A stretch of 64,000 bases of DNA from assembly GCF_047729555.1 (NCBI RefSeq), contig NZ_CP159825.1, positions 930,001 to 994,000 of the forward strand. Reading direction: 5' to 3'. Below the pieces are notes generated by a model. The model ran no database searches. It was not told the DNA's origin and saw only the letters and a list, made by a program, of their open reading frames with translations. This document shows, in pieces, positions 9,601 to 17,872 of the stretch (position 1 is the first letter of the stretch; each line of letters opens with the position of its first letter). The position numbers and the translations under genes were made by a program. This DNA is from Porticoccus sp905181945. GTDB lineage: Bacteria; Pseudomonadota; Gammaproteobacteria; Pseudomonadales; Porticoccaceae.

Positions 9601-10362
9601 TTATTTAATGATGCGCAAGTGATGCTAAAAGAGCTCATCGAAAAAGGGCAGCTAACGGCTACCGCAGTATTTGGGTTATGGCCGGCCAATACAGTCAATC
9701 AAGATGATATTCAAGTTTATGCAGATGAGTCTCGTTCTGAAATAGAGATTACAATACATAATATTAGACAGCAAACATCAAAAAATAGCAGCTCTGCAGA
9801 AATGCTTTCTTTGGGAGACTTTATAGCACCAAAAGATTCCAACAAAAATGACTACATAGGAGCATTTGCCGTCACAACCGGCACGGGCGTTGAGGAGCTG
9901 TCCGCTGAGTATGAGGCAAAAGGTGATGACTACAATAGTATCATGATCAAAGCTTTAGCTGATCGCCTTGCGGAAGCTTTTACTGAGCATTTACATATGA
10001 GGGTTAGGAAAGAGTTCTGGGGATACGCCGCGGATGAAACTCTAGACAATGAATCGCTAATTAAAGAAAAATACCAAGGTATCAGGCCAGCACCCGGGTA
10101 TCCATCCTGCCCTGACCATACAGAAAAAGAACAACTATTTAAGCTATTAAACGTGACCAATAATGCAGGGATAAAGCTTACTGAAAATTTTGCTATGAGC
10201 CCAGCAGCATCAGTTAGCGGCTGGTACTTTTCTCATCCTGAGTCAAAGTACTTTAATGTCGGAAAGATAAATCAGGATCAGCTGGAAAGTCTGGCAGCAC
10301 GAAAAGGAGCCTCATTGGAGACTATGCAAAGATGGTTAAGGCCAAACTTACAGGACATATAG
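6655..10362 (+). CDS. metH: cobalamin-dependent methionine synthase
   Basis: Transfers the methyl group of 5-methyltetrahydrofolate to homocysteine through cobalamin. The 1235 residues match E. coli MetH (1227), and all four modules are present. The homocysteine domain has DGAMGTMIQ near residue 25 and zinc ligands Cys252, Cys315 and Cys316 (the last two in GGCCGTT). The pterin domain covers about 360-640. The B12 domain has the KGDVHDIG motif, with Asp762 and the cobalt-ligand His764. The C-terminal reactivation domain has the RPAPGYP AdoMet motif from residue 1144. The ATG lacks a clear Shine-Dalgarno. It is followed after 8 bp by a DUF2970 gene. A cobalamin supply, made or imported, is implied. 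Confidence 0.97.
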   Translation: MDQKLNNRDIRIKKLYQESLHRILILDGAMGTMIQRHKLNESDYKGERFKSFNQAVAGNNDLLSLTQPDIIQNIHLAYLKAGADIIETNTFNSTSVSLADYSMESLVYELNKTGAELARAACDQIATPEKPRWVAGVLGPTSRTLSISPDVNDPAARNTSFDELVETYIEATEGLIAGGSDIILIETIFDTLNAKAAIFAVKLAFEKLGFDLPIMLSGTITDASGRTLSGQTPEAFWNSVAHAKPFSIGFNCALGAKELRPHIEELSRLCDTLVSAHPNAGLPNEFGEYDQTPQEMTAIVAEFAESGLVNIIGGCCGTTPEHIKDIADSVKQFKSRLIPKIKPACRLSGLEAYTIYEDSLFVNVGERCNVTGSARFKKLILDGEYEEALAVARQQVEDGAQIIDINMDEGMLDAHHAMTTFLKLIASEPDISKVPLMIDSSKWDVIEAGLKWVQGKCIVNSISLKEGEEPFVRQAKLCKKYGAAVVIMAFDTKGQADSLERRKEICQRSYNILVNEVGFNAEDIIFDPNVFAVATGIEEHNNYAVDFIESTRWIKQNLPLALISGGISNVSFSFRGNNPVREAIHSVFLLYAIRAGLSMGIVNAGQLTVYSEIPEELCKKVDEVILNLSPESTENLVAIAQNYHVDGPNKENKSDIEWRSWPIEKRLEHALVKGITTYIIEDTEECRIKSERPLHVIEGPLMDGMNVVGDLFGEGKMFLPQVVKSARVMKQSVAHLQPFIESEKGGKAKNNGKILMATVKGDVHDIGKNIVGVVLGCNNYEVIDLGVMVSAEKIIETAIQENVDIIGLSGLITPSLDEMVHIASELERQNLNFPLLIGGATTSKAHTAVKIDPNYHRNQTIYVPDASRAVGVASKLLNKEERDNYVTQIQTDYEQVRARMINRKPRNAALTYVEAKEAGPVMDWQQYTPPIPRVLGVQVLDNYPLELLLDSIDWTPFFVTWDLAGKYPKILSDTVVGKVATELFNDAQVMLKELIEKGQLTATAVFGLWPANTVNQDDIQVYADESRSEIEITIHNIRQQTSKNSSSAEMLSLGDFIAPKDSNKNDYIGAFAVTTGTGVEELSAEYEAKGDDYNSIMIKALADRLAEAFTEHLHMRVRKEFWGYAADETLDNESLIKEKYQGIRPAPGYPSCPDHTEKEQLFKLLNVTNNAGIKLTENFAMSPAASVSGWYFSHPESKYFNVGKINQDQLESLAARKGASLETMQRWLRPNLQDI

Positions 10363-10370
10363 GAGGAGTG

Positions 10371-10604
10371 ATGTTAAAAAAAGACCCCACTCTCGATCAA
10401 GCTGATAAAAAACCAAACTTCTGGGCAATTGTAGCCAGTACTTTAGCTGCATTTATTGGAGTGCAAAGCAATAAAAATAGAATTAGGGACTTTAAGTACG
10501 GGAACATATACAGCTTTATCGTATCAGGTCTTATATTTACTGTGATTTTTATTTTTTGTATTACACTGGCTGTTAAATGGGTACTAAACAGTTCGGGTGC
10601 CTAG
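10371..10604 (+). CDS. DUF2970 small membrane protein
   Basis: A 77-residue protein with the DUF2970 pattern: an N-terminal FWAIVASTLAAFIGVQS segment, then NKNRIRDF, then a hydrophobic helix at about residues 46-70 (FIVSGLIFTVIFIFCITLAV). One or two membrane passes are likely. The function is unknown. I chose the ATG at 10371 because AGGAGG at 10361-10366 lies just upstream; a longer frame opens inside metH at 10332 but lacks such a site. It is 8 bp from the metH stop and probably co-transcribed, as is common for this family. Confidence 0.8.
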   Translation: MLKKDPTLDQADKKPNFWAIVASTLAAFIGVQSNKNRIRDFKYGNIYSFIVSGLIFTVIFIFCITLAVKWVLNSSGA

Positions 10605-10638
10605 CAACTTCAATTAATCAATGTAGAAAATGAGCGCC

Positions 10639-10663
10639 AAAAATGGCAAAAATTACCATTTTT
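10639..10663. terminator. hairpin between two convergent small genes, possible bidirectional terminator
   Basis: AAAAATGG at 10639-10646 pairs perfectly with CCATTTTT at 10656-10663 around a 9-base loop. The flanking A and T runs give a U-tract in both directions. It lies between the DUF2970 gene (plus) and the 41-codon gene (minus), as expected for a shared terminator. The stem is AT-rich and so only moderately stable. Confidence 0.45.
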
Positions 10664-10693
10664 TATATCAGCCATACGCTATAATAATTATTC

Positions 10694-10819
10694 TTATTGA
10701 TTGCTCAACCAAAAAACAAATCCGACTATAATAATAAACGCTACAGCAACCGCTGCCACAGCATCGACTACGCTATCATCTTTTTTATCAATCTGATTAG
10801 TAACAACTTCTTCTGGCAT
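10694..10819 (-). CDS. small single-pass membrane protein, 41 aa, function unknown
   Basis: Read on the minus strand, ATG at 10819 opens a 41-codon frame ending in TAA at 10694. The first 18 residues are charged (MPEEVVTNQIDKKDD). They are followed by VVDAVAAVAVAFIIIVGF, a clean transmembrane helix, and a short FWLSNQ tail. GAGGT lies 7 bases before the ATG, a good ribosome-binding site. The charged-then-hydrophobic design, the spacing and the gap it fills make it a credible gene; very small membrane proteins are common in this group. It is convergent with the DUF2970 gene and divergent from cysI. I do not recognise a function. Confidence 0.6.
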   Translation of the reverse strand: MPEEVVTNQIDKKDDSVVDAVAAVAVAFIIIVGFVFWLSNQ

Positions 10820-11062
10820 ACCATCGACCTCGCATCTACCCAAACTTTACATTAAATGTTCTATTAATCGGTAATTGTATCAGCATCGTTTTGTGTTGTC
10901 GTCTCTCTTGAACCTCCATAATGATTTCAGTACAGCTAAGTTTCGATAGCACTAAAAGTCTGATTATCCTCTTTAAAGTTCACCCAATTCTATTATTCTG
11001 CCCGTCAATAATAGATAATAAAGCATTCTTAAACTTCTACTACTACCTCTGTTAACTATTTT
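10820..11062. other. intergenic region upstream of cysI with one hairpin
   Basis: No ORF is supported here. CTATTATT at 10990-10997 and AATAATAG at 11007-11014 form a perfect 8-bp inverted repeat with a 9-base GC-richer loop, 49 bp before the cysI ATG. It could be a leader hairpin or an operator for sulfur control, but I cannot match it to a known CysB site. Promoters for cysI and for the divergent small gene should lie in this stretch; none is clear enough to place. Confidence 0.35.
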
Positions 11063-12769
11063 ATGTACATATACAACGAACAAGATCAAAAAATTATCGA
11101 GCAACGCGTCGCTCAATTTCAAGGTCAAACTGACCGTTATTTGGCCGGAAAGCTTACAAATGAAGAATTTCTTCCTTTGCGCCTGCAAAATGGGTTGTAT
11201 ATTCAACGTCTAGCGCCAATGTTACGTATTGCAGTACCCTATGGCCTACTTAGTTCAGCACAAGTGCGAAAACTAGCTCACATTACTCGAGTATATGACA
11301 AAGGTTATTGTCATATCACCACCCGCCAAAATATCCAACTAAATTGGCCCCAGCTTGAAGATGTGCCAAAAATATTAGGGGAACTTGCTGAAGTTCAAAT
11401 GCATGCAGTGCAGACAAGTGGTAATTGTATACGAAATACAACCTCTGATCAGTTTGCTGGTGTATCGCAAGATGAGCTAGAAGACCCTCGCCCATGGTGT
11501 GAAATAATCAGACAATGGTCTACCTTTCACCCAGAATTTGCATTCCTTCCGCGTAAATTTAAAATTGCCGTCTGTGGCACTGAGGGTGATCGTGCCGCCA
11601 TACAAGTGCACGATATTGGCATTCAAATTGTTAAAAACAGCGCCGATGAAATCGGTTTTCAGGTGCTTGCAGGGGGCGGTTTAGGTCGCACGCCTGTTAT
11701 TGGTTCAGTGATTCGCGAATTTTTGCCCCAAAAAGATCTGCTTACCTACCTTGATGCCATACTAAGAGTCTACAATCGCCACGGAAACAGAGATAATAAA
11801 TACAAAGCTAGAATTAAAATTCTGGTAAGAGCCTGGACAGCTGAAGTCTTTGCGCAAGAAGTGGAAGATGAATGGGAATACACCAAAGATACTCTTGGCA
11901 GATTAACCCAGGAGGAGATAGATAGAGTGAAGGGATTTTTTACTCAGCCACCCTATGAATCACTTGATAACAAGATCTCAGACGAAGAATTAGCTATATT
12001 GGCAGAAAATAACATCGCATTTGGTAAATGGCTACAACGAAATACCAGAAGCCATAAAATTCCAGGGTATACCTCAGTAACACTATCACTAAAGCCTACC
12101 GGGGTTGCGCCTGGAGATGTAACTGACTCGCAGCTGGAAGTCATTGCAGATTTAGCTGACGCTTACTCGTTTGGCGAAATCAGAGCGACTCATAACCAGA
12201 ATCTAGTCTTAGCTGACGTCAAAAAGTCTGATCTATTTAAGTTATGGGAAAAAGCAAAAGTTAGTGGTTTTGCTACCCCAAATATTGGCACCCTGACAGA
12301 TATGATCTGTTGTCCTGGTGGTGATTTTTGCTCTCTAGCTAATGCAAAATCAATACCTATAGCAGAAGCAATCCAGCGAAAATTTGATGACATTGATTAT
12401 ATTTATGATTTAGGTGACCTTTCTTTGAATATCTCAGGCTGTATGAATGCATGCGGGCACCATCATGTGGGAAATATTGGGATACTTGGGGTAGACAAAA
12501 AAGGTGCCGAGTTTTATCAAATCCAGCTCGGTGGAAATGCTGGTAGTGACACGTCTCTAGGTGGTGTCCTGGGGCCATCATTTGGCGAAAGCGAGGTCCC
12601 TGAAGTAGTAGAAAAAATTCTTACTATTTATATTGAGCAGCGCAAAGGTGATGAGTTATTCCTTGACACATATCGCCGCATAGGGGTCACCCCGTTTAAA
12701 GAAAGTGTCTACCCCAAAGACAAAAAAATATCAAATATGCATAAAGATCAAGGGCTTAAACATGCCTAA
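11063..12769 (+). CDS. cysI: sulfite reductase hemoprotein (nitrite/sulfite reductase family)
   Basis: Reduces sulfite to sulfide for cysteine synthesis with a siroheme and a [4Fe-4S] cluster. The N-terminus (MYIYNEQDQKIIEQRV, then RLQNGLYIQR) matches the Pseudomonas-type CysI. The two ferredoxin-like repeats are visible. The cluster/siroheme cysteines are in CCPGGDFCSLA (C-x5-C pattern) and SGCMNACGHHH (C-x3-C), near residues 415-465. The length of 568 residues is normal. No flavoprotein subunit CysJ is adjacent, as is usual for this subtype, so the electron donor is not defined here. The 3' end overlaps the DUF934 gene by 8 bp. Confidence 0.93.
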   Translation: MYIYNEQDQKIIEQRVAQFQGQTDRYLAGKLTNEEFLPLRLQNGLYIQRLAPMLRIAVPYGLLSSAQVRKLAHITRVYDKGYCHITTRQNIQLNWPQLEDVPKILGELAEVQMHAVQTSGNCIRNTTSDQFAGVSQDELEDPRPWCEIIRQWSTFHPEFAFLPRKFKIAVCGTEGDRAAIQVHDIGIQIVKNSADEIGFQVLAGGGLGRTPVIGSVIREFLPQKDLLTYLDAILRVYNRHGNRDNKYKARIKILVRAWTAEVFAQEVEDEWEYTKDTLGRLTQEEIDRVKGFFTQPPYESLDNKISDEELAILAENNIAFGKWLQRNTRSHKIPGYTSVTLSLKPTGVAPGDVTDSQLEVIADLADAYSFGEIRATHNQNLVLADVKKSDLFKLWEKAKVSGFATPNIGTLTDMICCPGGDFCSLANAKSIPIAEAIQRKFDDIDYIYDLGDLSLNISGCMNACGHHHVGNIGILGVDKKGAEFYQIQLGGNAGSDTSLGGVLGPSFGESEVPEVVEKILTIYIEQRKGDELFLDTYRRIGVTPFKESVYPKDKKISNMHKDQGLKHA

Positions 12770-13259
12770 AATTATTAAAGATACGCAGATAGTCGATGAC
12801 TCTTGGATTATCATAGAGAAAGACTTTAGCGGTCCGTTACCCTTAGGGAAGCTCTTGCTGCCAATGCAATACTGGTTAGACAACAGAGAAAGCCTCAATC
12901 TTATGATTGCCGGGCTATGGATTGATAGCGATGAAGCAGTTGAGCTAGTTGGGCATGAAGCTAACCTCTTTCCGTTAATTGCAGTTAATTTTCCAGCCTT
13001 TACTGATGGTAGAGGATTTTCTATAGGCAGGCTCCTCAGGGAGCGATACAGCTTTAATGGCCAACTACGGGCTATTGGAAACCCCATCCAAGACCAACTT
13101 TTTTATCTTAAGCGGTGCGGATTTACATCCTTCGATCTTAAAGAAGGTGCTGATTTAGAATCAGCACTCTCATCATTTAATGATTTTGGCGAAAGCTACC
13201 AAGGCGCAATTGTGCCCCCCGAACCACTGTTTCTTCTAAATTCCTCAAAAAATAATTAA
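12762..13259 (+). CDS. DUF934 protein, sulfite-reductase-linked
   Basis: A 165-residue protein of the DUF934 family, which almost always follows this type of cysI and is thought to assist sulfite reduction; its biochemical role is not established. Visible signatures are LPLGKLLLPMQYW near residue 30 and FTDGRGFSIGRLLRERY near residue 85, followed by RAIGNPIQDQLFYLKRCGF. I chose ATG at 12762 because family members begin just before a short variable stretch; a longer frame from 12705 would lie inside cysI. The 8-bp overlap with cysI suggests coupled translation. Confidence 0.83.
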   Translation: MPKIIKDTQIVDDSWIIIEKDFSGPLPLGKLLLPMQYWLDNRESLNLMIAGLWIDSDEAVELVGHEANLFPLIAVNFPAFTDGRGFSIGRLLRERYSFNGQLRAIGNPIQDQLFYLKRCGFTSFDLKEGADLESALSSFNDFGESYQGAIVPPEPLFLLNSSKNN

Positions 13260-13306
13260 CGCATCAAAGAATTTTCATATGTAATTGCGTTACAAGGGAC
13301 ACTGAC

Positions 13307-14473
13307 ATGAACGAAGCTGTATTCCAGTCGTTCTTTTTTATTTTTACCGGCTCAGCGATAGTTGCGACCATCGCCATCTATGGTCGGCAGCCACTTCTTG
13401 TTGGCTATATTGCGCTTGGAGTACTAATTGGTCCATTTGGTTTCGGCTGGGTCCCAGATATAAACCTCCTATCCGAAATTTCAGAAATTGGTATTATTTT
13501 TCTCTTGTTTCTTCTTGGGCTAGACCTTCAGCCTCAAGCTTTAGTGTCGGCCCTGAAAAAAGTTACTGTTGTAACATTCATCAGCTCATTTATATTTTCT
13601 CTGATAGGCTATTTTATTGCACATCTGTTTCATTACAGCCCCACTGAATGTCTTGTTATTGGGGCAGCTATGATGTTTTCGAGCACTCTTATCTGCATCA
13701 AGTTACTGCCGACTACCGTTTTGCATCATCGCCATGTTGGCGAAATGATAATTGGATTGCTATTAATGCAGGACTTTTTGGCGATCTTCGTTTTACTTAT
13801 TCTGCTGAGTAGTGCAAGCGGGCAGATTGACATAACCCAAATTGGGTTAACCTTACTAACACTACCATTGCTAGTTCTCTTCGCATGGGGTTTTGTAAAG
13901 CTAGTCTTATTGAAGCTTATTGCTAAATTTGACCAAATGGGTGAGTACATTTTTCTTTTGTCTATTGGCTGGTGCATGGGACTATCAGAAATTGCAGAGG
14001 TTTTAGGGCTATCAAGAGAGATTGGCGCATTTATAGCTGGAATAACCATTGCTTCCAGCCCCATTTCTCAACATATTGCCTTAAAGTTAAAACCGCTTCG
14101 TGATTTTTTTCTGATCATGTTTTTCTTTTCCGTAGGCGCCGGCTTTAACCTTAGTTTGCTGCCAGAAGTTGCTTTAGCCGCAGCAGTGCTGGCTGTTGCA
14201 ATGCTTACAGCAAAGCCCGTCATCTTTAGATTTTTACTGGAAAAGCAAAGTGAAAAAAAAGATCTCGCTTGGGATATAGGTTTCCGTTTGGGGCAAATTA
14301 GCGAATTTTCTCTTCTCATTGCATATGTAGCTTATAAGGCTGCTGTAATTGGAGAGCTGGCATCGCATCTCATACAAGCAACAGCGATTTTTACATTTTT
14401 AATCTCCAGCTATATCGTTATATATAATTTTCCCAGCCCAATTGCTACAAACAGCAAGCTTAGAAGAGATTAA
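13307..14473 (+). CDS. CPA2-family monovalent cation:proton antiporter (KefB-like membrane domain)
   Basis: A 388-residue polytopic membrane protein with about 12 hydrophobic segments. Typical CPA2 features are YGRQPLLVGYIALGVLIGP near the N-terminus, EIGIIFLLFLLGLDL, and REIGAFIAGITIASS in the second half. AAGGGA precedes the ATG. Unlike KefB/KefC it ends after the membrane domain and has no C-terminal TrkA-N/RCK nucleotide-binding domain, so gating must differ. The ion (Na+ or K+) cannot be read from the sequence. It is probably its own unit, 47 bp after the DUF934 gene. Confidence 0.82.
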   Translation: MNEAVFQSFFFIFTGSAIVATIAIYGRQPLLVGYIALGVLIGPFGFGWVPDINLLSEISEIGIIFLLFLLGLDLQPQALVSALKKVTVVTFISSFIFSLIGYFIAHLFHYSPTECLVIGAAMMFSSTLICIKLLPTTVLHHRHVGEMIIGLLLMQDFLAIFVLLILLSSASGQIDITQIGLTLLTLPLLVLFAWGFVKLVLLKLIAKFDQMGEYIFLLSIGWCMGLSEIAEVLGLSREIGAFIAGITIASSPISQHIALKLKPLRDFFLIMFFFSVGAGFNLSLLPEVALAAAVLAVAMLTAKPVIFRFLLEKQSEKKDLAWDIGFRLGQISEFSLLIAYVAYKAAVIGELASHLIQATAIFTFLISSYIVIYNFPSPIATNSKLRRD

Positions 14474-14568
14474 TTGTGGGTACCCGGCAACTTTACCAAC
14501 TCTCTTCTAAAGGAAAATGGTAGTAGTTTCTTGGTGTCAAAACTGGCTTTTAAGTGGCAGCAAACTAC
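14460..14568. other. two nested inverted repeats between the antiporter gene and argS
   Basis: TTAGAAGAGA (14460-14469, spanning the antiporter stop) pairs perfectly with TCTCTTCTAA (14501-14510), and the loop contains the 8-bp palindrome GGGTACCC at 14478-14485. Downstream, GTAGTTT (14523-14529) pairs with AAACTAC (14562-14568). No T-run follows either, so factor-independent termination is doubtful; an RNA processing site or an argS leader structure is possible. Confidence 0.3.
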
Positions 14569-14622
14569 AATCATCATTCATAATGTTGAGCATCGCAGGT
14601 TAACATAAGCAATTAAATATTT

Positions 14623-16359
14623 ATGAACATCAAAATACTACTAGATCAACATTTTAAATCAGCAATGCTGAAGGCGGGGATACCTAGAAAATGCTCTCCT
14701 AGTATTTCTGTTAGCGCAAGATCTGAATTTGGCGACTTTCAAGCAAATGGAGCAATGGCTGCAGCTAAAATCATAGGCGCCAACCCTCGCGAACTAGCAT
14801 TGCAGATTCTAGACAACCTTGATCCAAGCGAAATCATCGAAAAAGTAGAAATTGCTGGACCTGGTTTTATAAATATCCATTTGTCTGCAGATTTTTTAAG
14901 CCAACAAATAACATCACTTGGTTCTGACGAATCCTTAGGTATTAGCAAACCAGCGCCTCAAAAAATAGTTATAGACTATTCTTCGCCCAATCTTGCCAAA
15001 GAAATGCATGCCGGACATCTCCGTAGCACAATCATTGGTGATGCTGTGGCTCGCACTTTAGATTATCTAGGCCATAGTGTTATTAGACAAAACCATATGG
15101 GCGATTGGGGCACGCAGTTTGGCATGCTAATTGCGGAGTTAGAAGAGCAACTAAGCGAAGGAGAGCAAGCTCAGCTAGCTTTAGGTGATCTTGAAGTTTT
15201 TTACCAGCATTCAAAAAAACATTTCGACGAAGATAAAATTTTTGCTGATAAAGCAAGAGCTTACGTCGTAAAGCTACAATCAGGCGACAAAGACTGTCGA
15301 AAGCTCTGGCAAAAATTTATCAATATATCAATAGCTCATAGCGAAGCTATTTACCGCGATCTGAATGTAACGCTAAAATCTAACGATATCAGACCTGAAA
15401 GTTCCTATAATGACGATCTTGACAACATACTGAATGACCTAAAACATAAAAATCTTGCGGTCGAAGATCAAGGTGCGCAGGTAGTTTTTCTAGATGAGCT
15501 GGCTGATAAAAACGGTAATCCAAGTCCTGTCATTATTCAAAAATCAGGTGGCGGCTATCTATATGCCACGACTGATTTGGCCTCACTACGCTATCGTAGT
15601 GACATTTTGCAGGCCGATAGGGTTTTATATTTTATAGATGCACGCCAATCATTGCATATGAAACAAGTGTTCGTTTTAGCAAAAAAAGCTGGCTTTGTTG
15701 CCGAGAATGTTTCTCTGGAGCATCATGCCTTTGGAACCATGATGGGTAAGGATGGGAAGCCATTTAAAACTCGCAGCGGGGGCACGATTAAATTAACCAG
15801 TGTACTTAAGGAGGCCATTGAAAGAGCCGCCATTTTGGTAGCAGAAAAAAATCCAAATTTACCTGAAAACGAAGTAAGCAGTATTGCCAGAAAAGTGGGT
15901 ATAGGGGCAGTGAAATATGCAGACCTAAGCAAGACTAGAACCAATGATTATATTTTTGACTGGGACTCCATGCTTAGCTTTGAAGGGAACACCGCACCCT
16001 ACCTTCAATACGCCTATACCAGAATTTATAGTATCTTTCAGAAAGCTGGCATCAAAAAAAACGATATCACTGGAAGTGTCAATATAGTCGCCGAGCAGGA
16101 AAAGAATCTAGCTCTAAAGCTTCTTTGTTTCGGTGAAATCTTAGATCAAGTGGCCGACCAAGGATTCCCTCATATTCTATGCAGTTATCTTTATGAAATA
16201 GCTAGTTTATATATGGTCTTTTACGAGCACTGCCCAATACTTAAAGAGAATGTTGAACTACAAACAAAAAATAGTCGTTTAATTCTATCTAAGATAGCAT
16301 CACTTACGTTAGCGAAAGGTCTTGATCTGCTTGGTATAGAGGTTATGGAGAAAATGTAG
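14623..16359 (+). CDS. argS: arginyl-tRNA synthetase
   Basis: Charges tRNA-Arg with arginine in the cytoplasm. The length of 578 residues equals the family norm (E. coli 577). The class I HIGH-type motif is HAGH in SSPNLAKEMHAGHLRST, near residue 130. The KMSKS loop region is the usual relaxed ArgS form, FGTMMGKDGKPFKTRSG, near residue 370. The N-terminal additional domain (FGDFQANGAM) and C-terminal DALR anticodon-binding domain are both present. It is convergent with der, with 16 bp between the stops. Confidence 0.97.
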   Translation: MNIKILLDQHFKSAMLKAGIPRKCSPSISVSARSEFGDFQANGAMAAAKIIGANPRELALQILDNLDPSEIIEKVEIAGPGFINIHLSADFLSQQITSLGSDESLGISKPAPQKIVIDYSSPNLAKEMHAGHLRSTIIGDAVARTLDYLGHSVIRQNHMGDWGTQFGMLIAELEEQLSEGEQAQLALGDLEVFYQHSKKHFDEDKIFADKARAYVVKLQSGDKDCRKLWQKFINISIAHSEAIYRDLNVTLKSNDIRPESSYNDDLDNILNDLKHKNLAVEDQGAQVVFLDELADKNGNPSPVIIQKSGGGYLYATTDLASLRYRSDILQADRVLYFIDARQSLHMKQVFVLAKKAGFVAENVSLEHHAFGTMMGKDGKPFKTRSGGTIKLTSVLKEAIERAAILVAEKNPNLPENEVSSIARKVGIGAVKYADLSKTRTNDYIFDWDSMLSFEGNTAPYLQYAYTRIYSIFQKAGIKKNDITGSVNIVAEQEKNLALKLLCFGEILDQVADQGFPHILCSYLYEIASLYMVFYEHCPILKENVELQTKNSRLILSKIASLTLAKGLDLLGIEVMEKM

Positions 16360-16375
16360 CAGCACAAGACGATCT

Positions 16376-17773
16376 TTATTTTTTCTTTTTAACGTAGCTC
16401 ATTAATCTTCTTTTTTTCGATACCTGTCTAGCTGTCAACTTATTTTTTTTGCCTTCGTAAGGATTTTCACCGGATCGGTATTCAATTTTAATTGGCGTCC
16501 CGTGTAACTGAAGAGCCTTGCAGAAAGTTTTCTCTAGATAGCGACTGTAATGTTTTGGGATTTCTTCTACTTGGTTTCCATGAATCACTATGATTGGTGG
16601 ATTTTTACCACCAGCATGAGCATAACGCAGCTTAATGCGTCGGCCCCTAATCAGCGGTGGCTGATGATGGGTCACGGCATCCTGCAGAATCAAGGTCAAT
16701 CTGTTGGTGCTTAACTTATCTGTTGCCGAAGCATAGGCGTTCTCTATCGATTGATACAAATGTCCTACGCCGGTCCCATGAAGAGCAGAAATAAAATGTA
16801 AGTCAGCAAACCCTACAAAATGCAACCGACGCTCTAGCTCAGACTTAATGCGTTCTTTGTCATAGAGGTCCAAGCCATCCCACTTGTTTACCGCTAAAAC
16901 TAAGGCTCGACCTGAATCAACTATTGTGCCCATTAAGTGCATGTCTTGATCTACTAATCCTTCACGAGCATCAATAAGCAACACGACAACATTAGCGTCG
17001 TCTATAGATTGCAGGGTTTTGACAATTGAGAATTTTTCTACCGTAAGAGAGATATTCTTACGCCGTCGAATTCCAGCAGTATCAATTAGAGTGTACTTTT
17101 TGTCTTCTCTTTCATACTCGATATAAATACTGTCTCGAGTCGTGCCAGGCTCGTCAAAAACCACCACTCGATCTTCGCCCAAAATTCTATTTACGAGGGT
17201 GGATTTTCCAACATTAGGTCTACCTACAATAGCAATTTTGATCCCACGTTCTTTGCTATTAGGGCTATCTGCTGAATCAATCTCAGGAAACGGCTCCAAA
17301 ACATCACCCATTAGCGACCTAACACCGCGCCCATGAGTTGCCGTCGTAGGGTAAACGTTCCTTAAGCCTAGCTCAAAAAATTCTGCAATAGCAACATCTG
17401 GGTTAACGCCATCTATTTTATTGGCAACCAAATAAACTATACGTTCCTGTTCTCTCAAATACTTAGCTAGCTGCAAATCTACAGGGGTAAGGCCAGCCTT
17501 GCTGTCCACAATAAAGAGCACGGCATCAGCTTCTTTTATAGCCTGCATGGATTGCTCTGCCATAGCAGAATCAATACCCTCCTCCGTTCCAGTGATACCG
17601 CCCGTATCTATCAGCATAAATCTTCTTCCCAGCATCTCTCCTTCACCATACTTGCGGTCACGAGTCAGGCCAGGATAGTTAGCCACTAGAGCATCTCGGG
17701 TCTTCGTCAGCCGATTGAATAGCGTTGATTTTCCTACATTTGGACGGCCTACCAAGGCAAATACCGGGATCAT
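16376..17773 (-). CDS. der: ribosome biogenesis GTPase Der (EngA)
   Basis: A double-GTPase needed for 50S subunit maturation. Two G domains are seen: G1 GRPNVGKSTLFN at residue 8 with DTGG and NKID, and a second GRPNVGKSTLVN near residue 180 with DTAGIRR and NKWD. A KH-like C-terminal domain and a basic tail (ending YVKKKK) follow. The 465 residues are slightly short of E. coli (490), mainly in the acidic linker. It is last in the ispG-hisS-yfgM-bamB-der series, but a terminator-like hairpin separates it from bamB. Confidence 0.97.
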   Translation of the reverse strand: MIPVFALVGRPNVGKSTLFNRLTKTRDALVANYPGLTRDRKYGEGEMLGRRFMLIDTGGITGTEEGIDSAMAEQSMQAIKEADAVLFIVDSKAGLTPVDLQLAKYLREQERIVYLVANKIDGVNPDVAIAEFFELGLRNVYPTTATHGRGVRSLMGDVLEPFPEIDSADSPNSKERGIKIAIVGRPNVGKSTLVNRILGEDRVVVFDEPGTTRDSIYIEYEREDKKYTLIDTAGIRRRKNISLTVEKFSIVKTLQSIDDANVVVLLIDAREGLVDQDMHLMGTIVDSGRALVLAVNKWDGLDLYDKERIKSELERRLHFVGFADLHFISALHGTGVGHLYQSIENAYASATDKLSTNRLTLILQDAVTHHQPPLIRGRRIKLRYAHAGGKNPPIIVIHGNQVEEIPKHYSRYLEKTFCKALQLHGTPIKIEYRSGENPYEGKKNKLTARQVSKKRRLMSYVKKKK

Positions 17774-17816
17774 TTATTTAGCTCAATATATTAATTTACT
17801 ATAGTCAGCAATAAAA

Positions 17817-17847
17817 AATGCCGCCTACTAAGAATAGAGGCGGCATT
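17817..17847 (-). terminator. terminator between bamB and der
   Basis: AATGCCGCCT and AGGCGGCATT form a perfect 10-bp stem, extended by an inner CTA/TAG pair with one bulge. On the minus strand it is followed by six T residues. It lies 26 bp after the bamB stop and 44 bp before der, so it should end or attenuate bamB transcription and leave der partly to its own promoter. Confidence 0.8.
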
Positions 17848-17872
17848 CTACACGAAAAAAACAACGATTATA

